Numbered from the stretch's first letter, positions 34,777 to 42,642 are shown. The stretch is DNA of 64,000 bases from JAPLIS01 sp963719415 (GCA_963719415.1 OY970383.1:62001-126000); one strand, 5' to 3'. The notes: generated by a model not told the origin, from the letters alone. Program-made: numbers and translations.

Positions 34777-35220
34777 ATGAAAGTTTTTTTAAAAAAAAAT
34801 GTAGATAAAATAGGAAAAGCGGGAGAAATCATTACGGTAAATGATGGATTTGCACGTAACTATTTAATGCCTCGTGATTTAGTGGTTGAAATTACCGAAC
34901 ACAATCTTGCTTTTTATAAAAAAAAATCCGATACATTTAAAAACCAGAAAGAAGTTGTTGCTGTAGAAACCTCTAAACTTTCAGAAACAATTAAAAACTT
35001 AAAATTTTCTCTTAAAAAGAAAATGCATGATGATGGAAAGCTGTATGCTTCAGTAAGCCAAAATGATATTGTAGCGCTTCTTGCTGATAAAGGCATATCG
35101 ATTTCAAAAAATCAGGTTATGGTGAATAAGGCTATTAAAACTAAAGGCACTCACGAAATTACCATTAAATTGACTTCGCAATTGCAACCAACATTTAATC
35201 TCACTATTTTACCAGAATAA
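34777..35220 (+). CDS. rplI: 50S ribosomal protein bL9
   Basis: The 147-residue protein starts with the highly typical bL9 N-terminus (MKVFLKKNVDKIGKAGEI, then VNDGFARNYLMPR). A connecting helix and a C-terminal domain with KKKMHDDGKLYASVSQNDI follow. Full family length. RBS AAGGGA lies before ATG. dnaB follows directly, a common rplI-dnaB order, although rpsF/rpsR are absent here. Confidence 0.97.
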   Translation: MKVFLKKNVDKIGKAGEIITVNDGFARNYLMPRDLVVEITEHNLAFYKKKSDTFKNQKEVVAVETSKLSETIKNLKFSLKKKMHDDGKLYASVSQNDIVALLADKGISISKNQVMVNKAIKTKGTHEITIKLTSQLQPTFNLTILPE

Positions 35221-35232
35221 TACTCTCGAACG

Positions 35233-36597
35233 ATGCGCCTAATTATGCAAAAAAACAGCAGTTCTGCTTATGACGCATTTAATAAAAATCTTCCTGCAAG
35301 CATTGAAGCTGAACGAGCGGTTCTCGGAGCGCTGTTGCTTAACGATCAGCTGATCTATTCTGTATCGGATATGTTGCATTCGAATGATTTTTATAACACT
35401 GCCCACAAAACCTTGTATCAGACAATGGCCGACCTTGTACATCAAGGCAAAAGAATAGATCTTGTAGCCCTACAAGATGCTCTTACGGTACAGGGGACTT
35501 TGGATGTTGTTGGTGGCATTGTTTACTTACTTTCTTTGCAAGAAGATATTCCTGCAATTGGTTTGATTAAGCAGCATGCAGAAATTATCAAAGAAAAATC
35601 TATTTTGCGGGATCTTATTAATTCTGCAACCAGCATCGTAAGTAATTGCTATAATCAGAACGATAAGGGAATTAGTACGGTTTTAGATGAAGCAGAAAAA
35701 ATTATTTTTGATATTTCTCACAAGCGAACTGCTCATAGTTTTGTACAATTAGATATCTGGTTAAAGAAAACATTTCAACATCTTTCTGATATTAAAAGTC
35801 ATAGTAAAGGGGTTACGGGGATCCCAACAGGATACAAGAAGCTTGATGCTATGACTTCTGGATTTCAAAAAAGTGATCTTATTGTTTTAGCGGCACGACC
35901 TTCAATGGGAAAGTCTTCTTTAGCGCTTTGTTTAGCGACACATGCAGCCGCTAATAATTATTCGGTCGGTATTTTCTCTTTAGAAATGTCAGCAGAACAG
36001 CTCACCCTTCGTCTTTTATCGTCGGAATCGGGTATTTCTTTACAAAAAATTAGAAATGGTACTATATCTTCACAAGATTGGCTTGAGCTAACTTCCGTAG
36101 CCGGAAGACTTGCCGAGATGAAAATTTTCATTGATGATACGGCCATGCTTGATATCATGGAATTAAGAACTAAAGCGCGTAAGCTCAAAGCTGATCACCA
36201 TTTGCAACTCATAATAATTGATTATCTACAGCTTCTCCATTCTGCAAAAAGACATGAAAACAGACACCAAGAGGTTTCTGATATTTCCCGGTCACTAAAA
36301 GCGCTGGCTAAAGAACTTGATCTTCCTATTGTAGCTCTCTCTCAGCTCTCCCGGGCTGTGGATAGCCGTATGGATAAAAGGCCTATGCTTTCAGACTTGC
36401 GTGAGTCGGGTGCAATTGAGCAGGATGCTGATCTTATTATGTTTGTCTATCGAGACGTGGTTTATAATGCTGACACAGAAAATCCTTCGTTAACAGAATT
36501 GATTATCGGTAAGCAGCGTAATGGACCAACAGGCGTTGTTAACCTCCATTTTGCTTCTGAATTAACCAAATTTCAGGATGCCCCTGAATATGATTAA
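35233..36597 (+). CDS. dnaB: Replicative DNA helicase
   Basis: Hexameric helicase that unwinds DNA at the replication fork. The 454-residue protein has the N-terminal primase-interaction domain (ASIEAERAVLGALLLND...) and a RecA-like ATPase domain. It shows Walker A ARPSMGKSSLA (about 220-230), LIIIDYLQLL (Walker B), SQLSRAVDSR and SDLRESGAIEQDAD. No intein is present. ATG 35233 lies 13 bases after rplI; ATG 35245 (MQKNSSS) is equally plausible, as neither has a clear RBS. Presumably co-transcribed with rplI. Confidence 0.97.
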   Translation: MRLIMQKNSSSAYDAFNKNLPASIEAERAVLGALLLNDQLIYSVSDMLHSNDFYNTAHKTLYQTMADLVHQGKRIDLVALQDALTVQGTLDVVGGIVYLLSLQEDIPAIGLIKQHAEIIKEKSILRDLINSATSIVSNCYNQNDKGISTVLDEAEKIIFDISHKRTAHSFVQLDIWLKKTFQHLSDIKSHSKGVTGIPTGYKKLDAMTSGFQKSDLIVLAARPSMGKSSLALCLATHAAANNYSVGIFSLEMSAEQLTLRLLSSESGISLQKIRNGTISSQDWLELTSVAGRLAEMKIFIDDTAMLDIMELRTKARKLKADHHLQLIIIDYLQLLHSAKRHENRHQEVSDISRSLKALAKELDLPIVALSQLSRAVDSRMDKRPMLSDLRESGAIEQDADLIMFVYRDVVYNADTENPSLTELIIGKQRNGPTGVVNLHFASELTKFQDAPEYD

Positions 36598-36693
36598 AAT
36601 AAATTAATAATTAGCTGAATTCTCTTTATGGTTGTATACTATAAATAGTATAGATTATATTGTTTCTGTTTAATCACAAAAGAAAAGGATTTT

Positions 36694-36846
36694 ATGAAGG
36701 TGTATCATAAAGTATTTGGTAGTGATTTTATAATGTCTTTTATTGCCGTGTGTATAGTAGGAGGACTTCTCTATACAGGTTTAAACGCATTAAATGGAAC
36801 CGGCTCATCTTCGTTTCAGACTGAATTTAGCCTTAACAAAATATAA
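36694..36846 (+). CDS. Small single-span membrane protein (50 residues)
   Basis: A short ORF between dnaB and ruvC has AAAAGGA 5 bases before ATG. Its product starts MKVYHKVFGSDFIMSFIAV, crosses the membrane once (FIMSFIAVCIVGGLLYTGL) and ends in a polar, Ser/Thr/Asn-rich tail (LNGTGSSSFQTEFSLNK). ruvC follows 21 bases later on the same strand. RBS quality and position support a real gene. I recognise no family. Confidence 0.6.
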   Translation: MKVYHKVFGSDFIMSFIAVCIVGGLLYTGLNALNGTGSSSFQTEFSLNKI

Positions 36847-36867
36847 TTTTTACAAAGAAAACAGTCT

Positions 36868-37365
36868 ATGATAGTTTTGGGTGTTGATCCAGGCCTTAAA
36901 ACAACCGGCTTTGCTCTTTTAAAAAAGACAGATCGGGGTAGCATTGTTATCCTCGATTATGGATATTTAGCCTTGCCACCTTTAAGACCGATTCCTACAA
37001 GAATCGGTCTTTTTTATGATTTTTTTTTAGAAAAAATAGATAAATTTCAATTAGCCTCTCAGGCGGCTTCTATAGCTTTAGAAACTCCTTTTTTAGGTAA
37101 AAACACGCAGAGCTTTTTAAAGCTTGGCTATCTACGAGGCATACTCTATCTTCTCGGCAACCAGCATTCTCTCACGCTTCAAGATTTTACTCCATGCCAG
37201 GTTAAACAATCGGTAACCGGCTATGGTATGGCAAGCAAGGAGCAGCTGGCTCGTGCGCTTACGCTTTATTTTCCAACCCTTAAAAAAGAGGTTTTAAAAG
37301 CTGACGTAACCGATGCCTTGGCTGTAGCCCTTTGTGGAATTTGGCAAGGCAATAAAAAACTATAA
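36868..37365 (+). CDS. ruvC: Holliday junction resolvase RuvC
   Basis: Cuts Holliday junctions in recombination and repair. The 165-residue protein has the RNase H-like motifs: D7 in VLGVDPG, E72 in ALETPFLG, and D146/D149 in ADVTDALA. It also has TGYGMASKEQ. All catalytic residues are present. It follows a small membrane ORF in a dnaB-downstream operon. The last ~190 bases have a decayed copy at 39068-39246. Confidence 0.95.
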   Translation: MIVLGVDPGLKTTGFALLKKTDRGSIVILDYGYLALPPLRPIPTRIGLFYDFFLEKIDKFQLASQAASIALETPFLGKNTQSFLKLGYLRGILYLLGNQHSLTLQDFTPCQVKQSVTGYGMASKEQLARALTLYFPTLKKEVLKADVTDALAVALCGIWQGNKKL

Positions 37366-37374
37366 AAAACAGTT

Positions 37375-37866
37375 TTATTTTTTAGGTGTTTTTTCTGGTG
37401 CAAGTAAATTTAACTGTTTGGAAACAGGTGGGTTTAAGGGGTCAGTAGGCTCTTCTTTTGGTGCAACTAAGTCTAGCTGCTCAGTCAGAGGTGAGAACAA
37501 AGGATCAGCTGGAGTCGATGGACTTTTTTGTTCATTAGTAGTAGTAGCTGGCTGATTTTTTTTTGCTCTACTTAAGTAAAGAGTTAGCCTGGTTATTTTT
37601 TCATATACATAACTTATACAATAAAAACCAAGCATGGTGCCAGCGCTTACTAGAAAATCGGGCACATTCGATGATGAGGTAGAAGAAGAGAATATAGGCT
37701 GCAGCATATATTGTCGTTGCTGCAGCCTATATTCCTCTACGGTTGCGGGGTGATGACGGAAGAGGGCTTCGATAAATTCGTTTCGAAGGTTGGCAGCTGT
37801 TATTTTGGAAGTTATTGTCGTACAAAAAAAGATTATAATAAAAACCTGAAAAGATCGGTATAGCAT
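37375..37866 (-). CDS. Exported protein with C-terminal polar tail
   Basis: The 163-residue protein has a signal peptide (MLYRSFQVFIIIFFCTTITS) of the same style as the family-4 genes. A Gln/Tyr-rich stretch (EEYRLQQRQYM), a second hydrophobic segment (DFLVSAGTMLGFYCISYVY, about 69-87) and a Pro/Thr/Glu-rich tail follow; the tail carries two variants of LFSPLTEQLDLVAPKEEP. AAGGA sits 8 bases before ATG. It converges with ruvC 9 bases apart. Before an IS630 copy inserted upstream, a 67-residue ORF ended at its RBS, so the two were probably one operon. Function unknown. Confidence 0.7.
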   Translation of the reverse strand: MLYRSFQVFIIIFFCTTITSKITAANLRNEFIEALFRHHPATVEEYRLQQRQYMLQPIFSSSTSSSNVPDFLVSAGTMLGFYCISYVYEKITRLTLYLSRAKKNQPATTTNEQKSPSTPADPLFSPLTEQLDLVAPKEEPTDPLNPPVSKQLNLLAPEKTPKK

Positions 37867-37876
37867 TTAATTGTCC

Positions 37877-37910
37877 TTATATTTTTGGCGCAACTGGCTT
37901 TAATGTCTCA
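37877..37910 (-). pseudogene. 3' end of the small ORF split by IS630 copy 1
   Basis: Removing the IS and one TA joins the 38850-39035 frame to this stretch. The frame then continues YETLKPVAPKI and stops at 37877-37879, overlapping the RBS of the 37375 gene. This restores a 67-residue ORF. Confidence 0.65.
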
Positions 37911-37981
37911 TATAGCAAAGCGTTGATAAATAACCCCAAAAGAATATACTAATTTCTAAACAAAAATTTAGGAGTTATAGT

Positions 37982-38332
37982 ATGTATAGCGTAGACATAA
38001 GAAAAAAAGCTCTCGATTTATTAATCGAGAAGAAAATGAAAAAAACAGAAGTAGCATTGTTGCTTGATATAGACAGAAAAACATTATATACATGGAATAA
38101 AATATTCAAAAAAGAAGGCCGCATTGCACCATTATCAGATCGAACAAAATCTGGAAAAAGCAGAAGAAAATTAGATTTAGTTAAATTTAAACTTTTTTTG
38201 GACGAACATCAAGATTGGACCATTAAAGCAATGACTGAAGCGTTGAAAGTTGGTAAAACAGCAGTAGGAACAGCTATAAAGGCTCTTGGTTACACTCGAA
38301 AAAAAAACAATATTTATTCAAAGAAAGAATAG
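37982..38332 (+). CDS. IS630 transposase, ORF A (DNA-binding part)
   Basis: The 116-residue frame codes the N-terminal helix-turn-helix region (EVALLLDIDRKTLYTWNKIF) and a second HTH-like part (WTIKAMTEALKVGKTAVGTA), which bind the IS ends. RBS TTAGGAG precedes ATG. The frame ends shortly after A9 (38299-38307). There the heptamer A AAA AAC, a classic -1 slippery sequence, would move ribosomes into ORF B. Fused length would be about 290 residues, the normal IS630 size. Confidence 0.88.
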   Translation: MYSVDIRKKALDLLIEKKMKKTEVALLLDIDRKTLYTWNKIFKKEGRIAPLSDRTKSGKSRRKLDLVKFKLFLDEHQDWTIKAMTEALKVGKTAVGTAIKALGYTRKKNNIYSKKE

Positions 38333-38385
38333 AGAAAGCACGAATAGAGTTTGCAGAGAAAGTAAAAAAAATAAAAAAATCAGAA

Positions 38386-38853
38386 TTGGTATATTTTGAC
38401 GAATCTGGAATTGACAATAACGAACGATATGCATATGGATGGGGATTGCGTGGCAAGCGCGTTTTTGCTGAAAAACCCGGGCATTCTACGCAAAGAACAA
38501 GTATTTGCGCAGGTCTTTTTGAAAATAAACTTTGTGCGCCTTTAATATTCGATGGTTATTGCAATAAAGAAATTATTAAATGTTATTTTGAGACTGTTTT
38601 GCTGCCACATATAGGTACTGGAAAGACTATTGTTTTAGATAACGCATCGTTTCACAAATGGATCGAAATCTCTGATATTGTAAATAAAGCTGGTTGTTCT
38701 TTGCTTTTTTTACCTGCTTATTCTCCAGACTTAAACCCAATAGAACATCATTGGGCTTACCTAAAAAATAATATTAGGCGTGAGCTTGAATTTGTTGAAA
38801 ATGATATTTGGAAAGCGACTTGTAATGCATTTGAGAAAATGGGGAATTCTTAG
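38386..38853 (+). CDS. IS630 transposase, ORF B (DDE catalytic part)
   Basis: The 155-residue frame (open upstream to about 38260 without a start) carries the DDE triad: D in VYFDESGI, D in IVLDNASFH, and E in SPDLNPIEHHW. The frame continues upstream as YLFKERIEKARIEFAEKV, which is typical transposase sequence, so the true product is the -1 fusion with ORF A. TTG 38386 is only the first start-like codon. Confidence 0.88.
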   Translation: MVYFDESGIDNNERYAYGWGLRGKRVFAEKPGHSTQRTSICAGLFENKLCAPLIFDGYCNKEIIKCYFETVLLPHIGTGKTIVLDNASFHKWIEISDIVNKAGCSLLFLPAYSPDLNPIEHHWAYLKNNIRRELEFVENDIWKATCNAFEKMGNS

Positions 38854-39035
38854 TGCGCTATGCTATATCCCACAGAGCCTATGGCGATCAAAGCGCCAAC
38901 ACCGGTAGCAAAGAGCCATTTTTGGAAAGAGATTGTAAGTGATTGCTTTTGTGTTTCATTGATTTCTTGCTTTTGAGTAGCAGTATTTCGCATGACGCAT
39001 TCTTTCGCGATTCGAGAAAGCAATTGTTGACACAT
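38850..39035 (-). pseudogene. 5' part of a small membrane ORF interrupted by IS630
   Basis: The 61-codon frame reads a polar N-terminus (RIAKECVMRNTATQKQEINE) and one membrane span (WLFATGVGALIAIGSVGY). Its last codons (SIAH, stop) come from the IS end. Removing the IS restores a 67-residue ORF that ended at the RBS of the 37375 gene. A strong promoter lies just upstream. The start is uncertain: ATG 39035 would be nearly leaderless, and an inner Met lies at residue 15. Confidence 0.6.
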
Positions 39036-39042
39036 AGAATAT

Positions 39043-39070
39043 AGTATACAGGATTTATAAATATTATCAA
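39043..39070 (-). promoter_or_regulatory. Promoter of the IS-interrupted small operon
   Basis: Minus-strand TTGATA (39065-39070), a 16-base spacer and TATACT (39043-39048) make a good sigma-70-type promoter, placed about 8 bases before ATG 39035. Confidence 0.55.
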
Positions 39071-39246
39071 AACTCTCTTTTGCTTCAGGATTTTACTCCA
39101 TCACAGGTTAAGCAATCCTTGGCCGGTTATGGCATGGCCAGCAAAGAGTAGGTTGTGCGGGCGCTTTCTCCTTATTTTCCTACTATTCCAAAAAAAGTAT
39201 TAAAAAATAATGCGACTGACGCATTGGTCATAAAACTAAAAAAATA
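39068..39246 (+). pseudogene. Decayed duplicate of the ruvC 3' end
   Basis: The stretch reads LLLQDFTPSQVKQSLAGYG and MASKE, then an in-frame TAG. It goes on VVRALSPYFPT and ATDALV to a stop at 39244. It aligns with the last ~65 codons of ruvC (from about 37160). The catalytic D146 is changed to N and the frame has a stop, so it is non-functional. It lies 1.7 kb after ruvC, beyond two minus-strand genes. Confidence 0.9.
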
Positions 39247-39259
39247 GTTGGCCATAAGA

Positions 39260-40087
39260 TTATAATTCTGATTTAAGTGTTTTTACTGTTTCAACATCTA
39301 AACCAGTTTTTTTGGCAACTGTCTTAACATCAAGAATATCTAAAAGTTGTTTAGCTATTTTAATTTTTTCTTCATATTTTGCAGTATCTATCTCGTCGTT
39401 TTTTATTCTAATAGAGTTCAGACGGCGTTCATATTCTTCAAGATCTTTAATTTTCCAACTATTTTTATTTAAAACGAGAAAAGCTTCTTCTAGTTCAGAC
39501 AAATTATCCGGCATTTTATTTTGTTCGTGAGCATTGCTTAAAAAATAGATCCATTTTTCAGCAAGTGTTGTTAGTTCTTCAAGTTTTTTGGTAAATTTTT
39601 TTAACTCTACAAAATGAAACTCCATACCAGTGCATTTTTGTTCACCTGTTTTAGTATCAAGAATAAGATTATGGGATAAATAATTATTGTCATTTTTAAA
39701 AAGATTAAAATCAAGAATGCCAACAAAAATCACTGGAACCAAAGTATCAAAGCGTTGACTTGTTCCCAATTGCCTACTAAATGCTGAAGCGCTATAATAT
39801 TGTGCTCGTGAAGCAAAAAATCTTTGTGAGGCAACTTGCATTTCAATAATATATTGGCGTTTTAATTCATCAGTACATCGTATATCAACAATACTTGACT
39901 TTGATTGTTCTTCTGGTGAATTTACTTCGGGAAGATTATTAGGATCACCGATAGCAACATCGACTATTTTTCTTTCATTTTTGCGCTCAAGTATGCTATT
40001 TAAAAAACTAATAATAATATCTTTATGAGCTATATCGCCAAATAGTTTTTTAAATGCAACATCGTTCGTGGGGTCTAAATAGATCAT
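39260..40087 (-). CDS. Rpn-type PD-(D/E)XK nuclease (transposase-like family)
   Basis: The 275-residue protein has the family start LDPTNDVAFKKLFGD, the nuclease residues D68 (IVDIRCTD) and E82-x-Q84 (YIIEMQ), and FFASRAQYYSASAFSRQL. These are hallmarks of the Rpn/PF12784 group, which promote RecA-independent recombination and gene transfer in other bacteria. The C-terminal half is helical (EYERRLNSIR...). Length is usual, and nothing is broken. It is not an IS by itself: no inverted ends are visible. It sits beside an IS and a decayed gene copy, in a region of rearrangement. Confidence 0.88.
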   Translation of the reverse strand: MIYLDPTNDVAFKKLFGDIAHKDIIISFLNSILERKNERKIVDVAIGDPNNLPEVNSPEEQSKSSIVDIRCTDELKRQYIIEMQVASQRFFASRAQYYSASAFSRQLGTSQRFDTLVPVIFVGILDFNLFKNDNNYLSHNLILDTKTGEQKCTGMEFHFVELKKFTKKLEELTTLAEKWIYFLSNAHEQNKMPDNLSELEEAFLVLNKNSWKIKDLEEYERRLNSIRIKNDEIDTAKYEEKIKIAKQLLDILDVKTVAKKTGLDVETVKTLKSEL

Positions 40088-40429
40088 ATCAACACCTTTT
40101 TTTTTATAAAATATAGGTATAAAAGATAAAAATATATATTTAGTATAAGTGAAAAAACAAAAGTAGCTATTTTTTATTGTGTGCTATGCTGTTGGCAGAA
40201 AGAGCCACATATAGGCGCTTTTATCGCCCTAAGCTTCTGATAATGAATATTATGTAAAAACTTATGCCAGCTTTTTTGATATTTTTTCGTTTATTTTTGA
40301 GACTGTTTTTGGACGCTTTTAACAAGCTTTAGAAAAAATTAGATACTTAATAGTCTACAGAAACGCACACTAATTTGCAATGATTTTTTATCTATTTTTA
40401 TCCATAACTTAATTTCTTAGAAAACACTT

Positions 40430-41668
40430 TTAGCTTTTTGAAACGCAATAAAGATCAATTTTTTGATTTTTATCTATAAGCGACTGGCCGCAATAGAGTT
40501 TGCCATCTAACATAATAGGACAAAAATAATGCTGGTCAGTCTGAGATGTAAAAGTCAATTGCCTGCTCATGCTATTTTCTAAAGAGAAAGAAAACAGATT
40601 AACGTTCTGACCAACGAGGCTAGAATAATAGATAGTGGTATTGCCTATTTTTTTAGGCAATAAGGGAAAAATAGATTCTATAAGCCTATTTTTATGATCA
40701 CCCAAAAAGAGGTCTGTCGGTAGAAAAAAAGAAAAAAGCAGCTTTTTCTGCCAACCAACTTCTTCATTTTTATATAAAGAATAATAAAAAAATAAAATAG
40801 TATTATCAGTTTTTTTTGTATTGCTATCATAGCCTATGGCCGCCCCTTCTGTTTCGGTATCCATTGTTAAAAAAATAATTGGCTGATCTTTAAAGTTCAC
40901 CAGTATTTGTATGTTGTTTAAATTGCAGAAGTTAGTATCTGTATGATTTTCTAACCCTACATTATAACTTTCTAGACCAAGTTCGGGACTATATTCTTTT
41001 TGGCAAGAATCAGCTTTTAAAAAGTCTTCTTTTTTTTTATTTTTTAATTTTTTTTTACCAGTATCAAAACTGCTTTCAAAATTGACGCCAGAGAAATGAT
41101 ACTCTATTTTCGATTTATCACTCGACCTGTCTATGAAAAATAGCTCTCGCCCCCGTTTTTGTGGGCATAAAAAATCTGAGTTTAAAGAAAAAATGATAAA
41201 ATCGATAGTGGCGTCATGAACGCTCAAATTAACTCGAAAAAGAGCATTTTGTTTTTTATACAAAGCATTTACGTAAAAAATATGTGGTGATTCCCATTCT
41301 ATATCTTGCAAATGAGAAACTGGTTTTATAATTTCTATTGTTTTAGGTGATCGCTTTAAAAAAGTTTGGATTTTTATTATACCATTATCAAAAAAACTAA
41401 AACCTGTTTTATCTGGCAACAGAAAAACTTTTGTTGGACAAAACTGAGAACTTAAAAAAGATCTACTTACTTTATTGTTTTTAAAATCATACGTTGCGAG
41501 CAAAATATCATAAGGCGAGTTTTGGTGCATAACCATGCTTGTGCCATCGGGGAGCTGAGCAATAGGATATATAAATTCTATCGCAGATAGGTCTATGCTG
41601 CAAAATAATAATAAGCCTAGAAGTAAAAAATGACGCTTATTAAAAAAAATAAAAAAACAGTTTATCAA
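40430..41668 (-). CDS. Exported beta-rich protein of unknown function
   Basis: The 412-residue protein has a hydrophobic N-terminal signal (about 10-29, HFLLLGLLLFCSIDLSA). It then has repeated beta-like strands with DGTSMV, KTGFSFFDNG, KRGRELFFIDRSS, STIYYSSLV-like segments that read like TolB/WD-type propeller blades. A Lys-rich loop (about 215-235) breaks the pattern. No family is firmly recognised, and a periplasmic propeller is a guess. tag lies 25 bases upstream on the same strand. The 342 bases after it (40088-40429) show nothing I can name. Confidence 0.65.
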   Translation of the reverse strand: MINCFFIFFNKRHFLLLGLLLFCSIDLSAIEFIYPIAQLPDGTSMVMHQNSPYDILLATYDFKNNKVSRSFLSSQFCPTKVFLLPDKTGFSFFDNGIIKIQTFLKRSPKTIEIIKPVSHLQDIEWESPHIFYVNALYKKQNALFRVNLSVHDATIDFIIFSLNSDFLCPQKRGRELFFIDRSSDKSKIEYHFSGVNFESSFDTGKKKLKNKKKEDFLKADSCQKEYSPELGLESYNVGLENHTDTNFCNLNNIQILVNFKDQPIIFLTMDTETEGAAIGYDSNTKKTDNTILFFYYSLYKNEEVGWQKKLLFSFFLPTDLFLGDHKNRLIESIFPLLPKKIGNTTIYYSSLVGQNVNLFSFSLENSMSRQLTFTSQTDQHYFCPIMLDGKLYCGQSLIDKNQKIDLYCVSKS

Positions 41669-41693
41669 GCCACATTTTCCTTATTCGATACTT

Positions 41694-42257
41694 TTATTTA
41701 CCATATCGCGAGCAATCAATAAAGTGATCATTCACCATACCTATGGCTTGCATAAATGCATACATTATAGTAGAACCAACAAATGTCATACCGCGTTTTT
41801 TCAAATCTTTTGATAATGCTTCACTTTCAGGCGTTGAGGTAGGTATTTCTTTAATAGTTTTCCAATGATTTACTTGTTGCCTACCATTTACGAAATTCCA
41901 AAGATATGTATCAAAAGTACCAAAAATTTTTTGAATTTCTAAAAAAACCAATGCATTGGTACGTGCTGCATATATTTTCAATCGATTGCGAATAATATCT
42001 GAATCTTGACGCAACCTTTCGAGTTCATCGTCACTCATGCTGGCAACTGCTGAGGGGACAAAGTTATGAAAAGCTTTGCGATATCCATCGCGTCGCTTTA
42101 AAATAGTTTCCCAGCTCAATCCCGCCTGAGCGCCTTCAAGAATAAGCATCTCAAACAATCGTTGATCATCGTGCACAGGAATTCCCCATTCTGTATCATG
42201 ATAAAATGCATAAAATTCCTGGCCTTTTTTATTTCCAAAGCATCGATTTTGATTCAT
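41694..42257 (-). CDS. tag: DNA-3-methyladenine glycosylase I
   Basis: Removes 3-methyladenine from alkylated DNA by base excision. The 187-residue length is normal. Family motifs are YHDTEWGIPVHDDQRLFEML, LEGAQAGLSWETIL, RRDGYRKAF, GTFDTYLWNFV and the end MVNDHFIDCSRY. The N-terminal Cys (RCFG) and the C-terminal His/Cys (H..DC) fit the zinc site of the family. Probably co-transcribed with the downstream 40430 gene. Confidence 0.95.
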   Translation of the reverse strand: MNQNRCFGNKKGQEFYAFYHDTEWGIPVHDDQRLFEMLILEGAQAGLSWETILKRRDGYRKAFHNFVPSAVASMSDDELERLRQDSDIIRNRLKIYAARTNALVFLEIQKIFGTFDTYLWNFVNGRQQVNHWKTIKEIPTSTPESEALSKDLKKRGMTFVGSTIMYAFMQAIGMVNDHFIDCSRYGK

Positions 42258-42460
42258 AACGTATTAAAGACTTTTCATTTATTGCTTATGTTATTTTTTT
42301 AGCAGTTACTCATGTTATTTTCAATTTTACTCTTGGTCGCTCTATTTGTATATGTTTTTCTTGGTAAGGCTGCATTTAAGCTGACAGAAAACCAGAAAGA
42401 GAGAGGGGGGAAGGGTAGAAGAAAAGAATTTTTAAAAAATTTTGCTATAAATAAAAAAAA

Positions 42461-42492
42461 CCACAACACCTGTCCGAAGACAGGTGTTGTGG
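42461..42492 (-). terminator. Very strong terminator with UUCG tetraloop
   Basis: A perfect 14-bp stem (42461-42474 with 42479-42492) is closed on the minus strand by a C(UUCG)G tetraloop and followed by eight T. It ends the short transcript that starts near 42607. Confidence 0.92.
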
Positions 42493-42517
42493 AAAAAAGG
42501 AGAGTAGTAATGAAGCC

Positions 42518-42600
42518 TAAGTTAATTTTGGAATAATATTTTGCCATTTTAATTGCTTTCGCAGAGCTTTGCGTTTAATTGCTTTTGCCTTGCTACTCAT
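42518..42600 (-). CDS. 27-residue basic peptide or small RNA
   Basis: A minus-strand ORF reads MSSKAKAIKRKALRKQLKW and ends NIIPKLT, with 9 Lys/Arg among 27 residues. It begins about 7 bases after the predicted transcription start of a near-consensus promoter (42614-42642). The ~145-base transcript ends at the UUCG terminator. Small very basic peptides are often ribosomal or nucleic-acid-binding, but I recognise no family. No strong RBS is seen, so a non-coding RNA is an equal possibility. It does not show tmRNA or SRP RNA hallmarks. Confidence 0.5.
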
Positions 42601-42613
42601 ATCATTCTTTAAT

Positions 42614-42642
42614 AGAATAATGCATATTTTTTCGCTTGTCAA
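42614..42642 (-). promoter_or_regulatory. Near-consensus promoter
   Basis: Minus-strand TTGACA (42637-42642), a 17-base spacer and TATTCT (42614-42619). This is the best sigma-70-type promoter I found in the window. It drives the small unit ending at 42461. Confidence 0.75.

Larger units (their letters stand above)
37913..38865 (+). mobile_element. IS630-family insertion sequence, copy 1
   Basis: The 953-base element has imperfect ~27-base inverted ends (TAGCAAAGCG... against TAGCATAGCG..., both ending in CCCC inward) and is flanked by duplicated TA (37911-37912 and 38866-38867), as expected for the IS630/Tc1 group. Copy 2 at 57591-58543 has the same length and very few base differences. The transposase is in two frames joined at an A9 run. 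It is inserted into a small ORF transcribed from the promoter at 39043-39070. Confidence 0.93.

Noticed and set aside
37375..39246. Prophage or integrative element in ruvC (e14-like 3' replacement)
   Set aside because: The flanking 3' copy fits, but no integrase, att core or phage gene lies between. The xer-type gene is 12 kb away and looks like a housekeeping recombinase.
39260..40087. Rpn-type gene as part of a complete insertion sequence
   Set aside because: No inverted ends or target duplication around it.
40088..40429. Relic of an IS end near 40185 (GTGTGCTATGCTG)
   Set aside because: The similarity to the IS630 end is about ten bases with no second end or TA pair.
42312..42536. Plus-strand 74-codon ORF over the small transcription unit
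   Set aside because: It runs against the strong minus-strand promoter and through the terminator stem, so it is a shadow.
42461..42607. tmRNA, 4.5S or 6S RNA
   Set aside because: Length and sequence lack the known hallmarks (no tRNA-like ends, no GGAA/AGCA SRP loop, no long central bubble).
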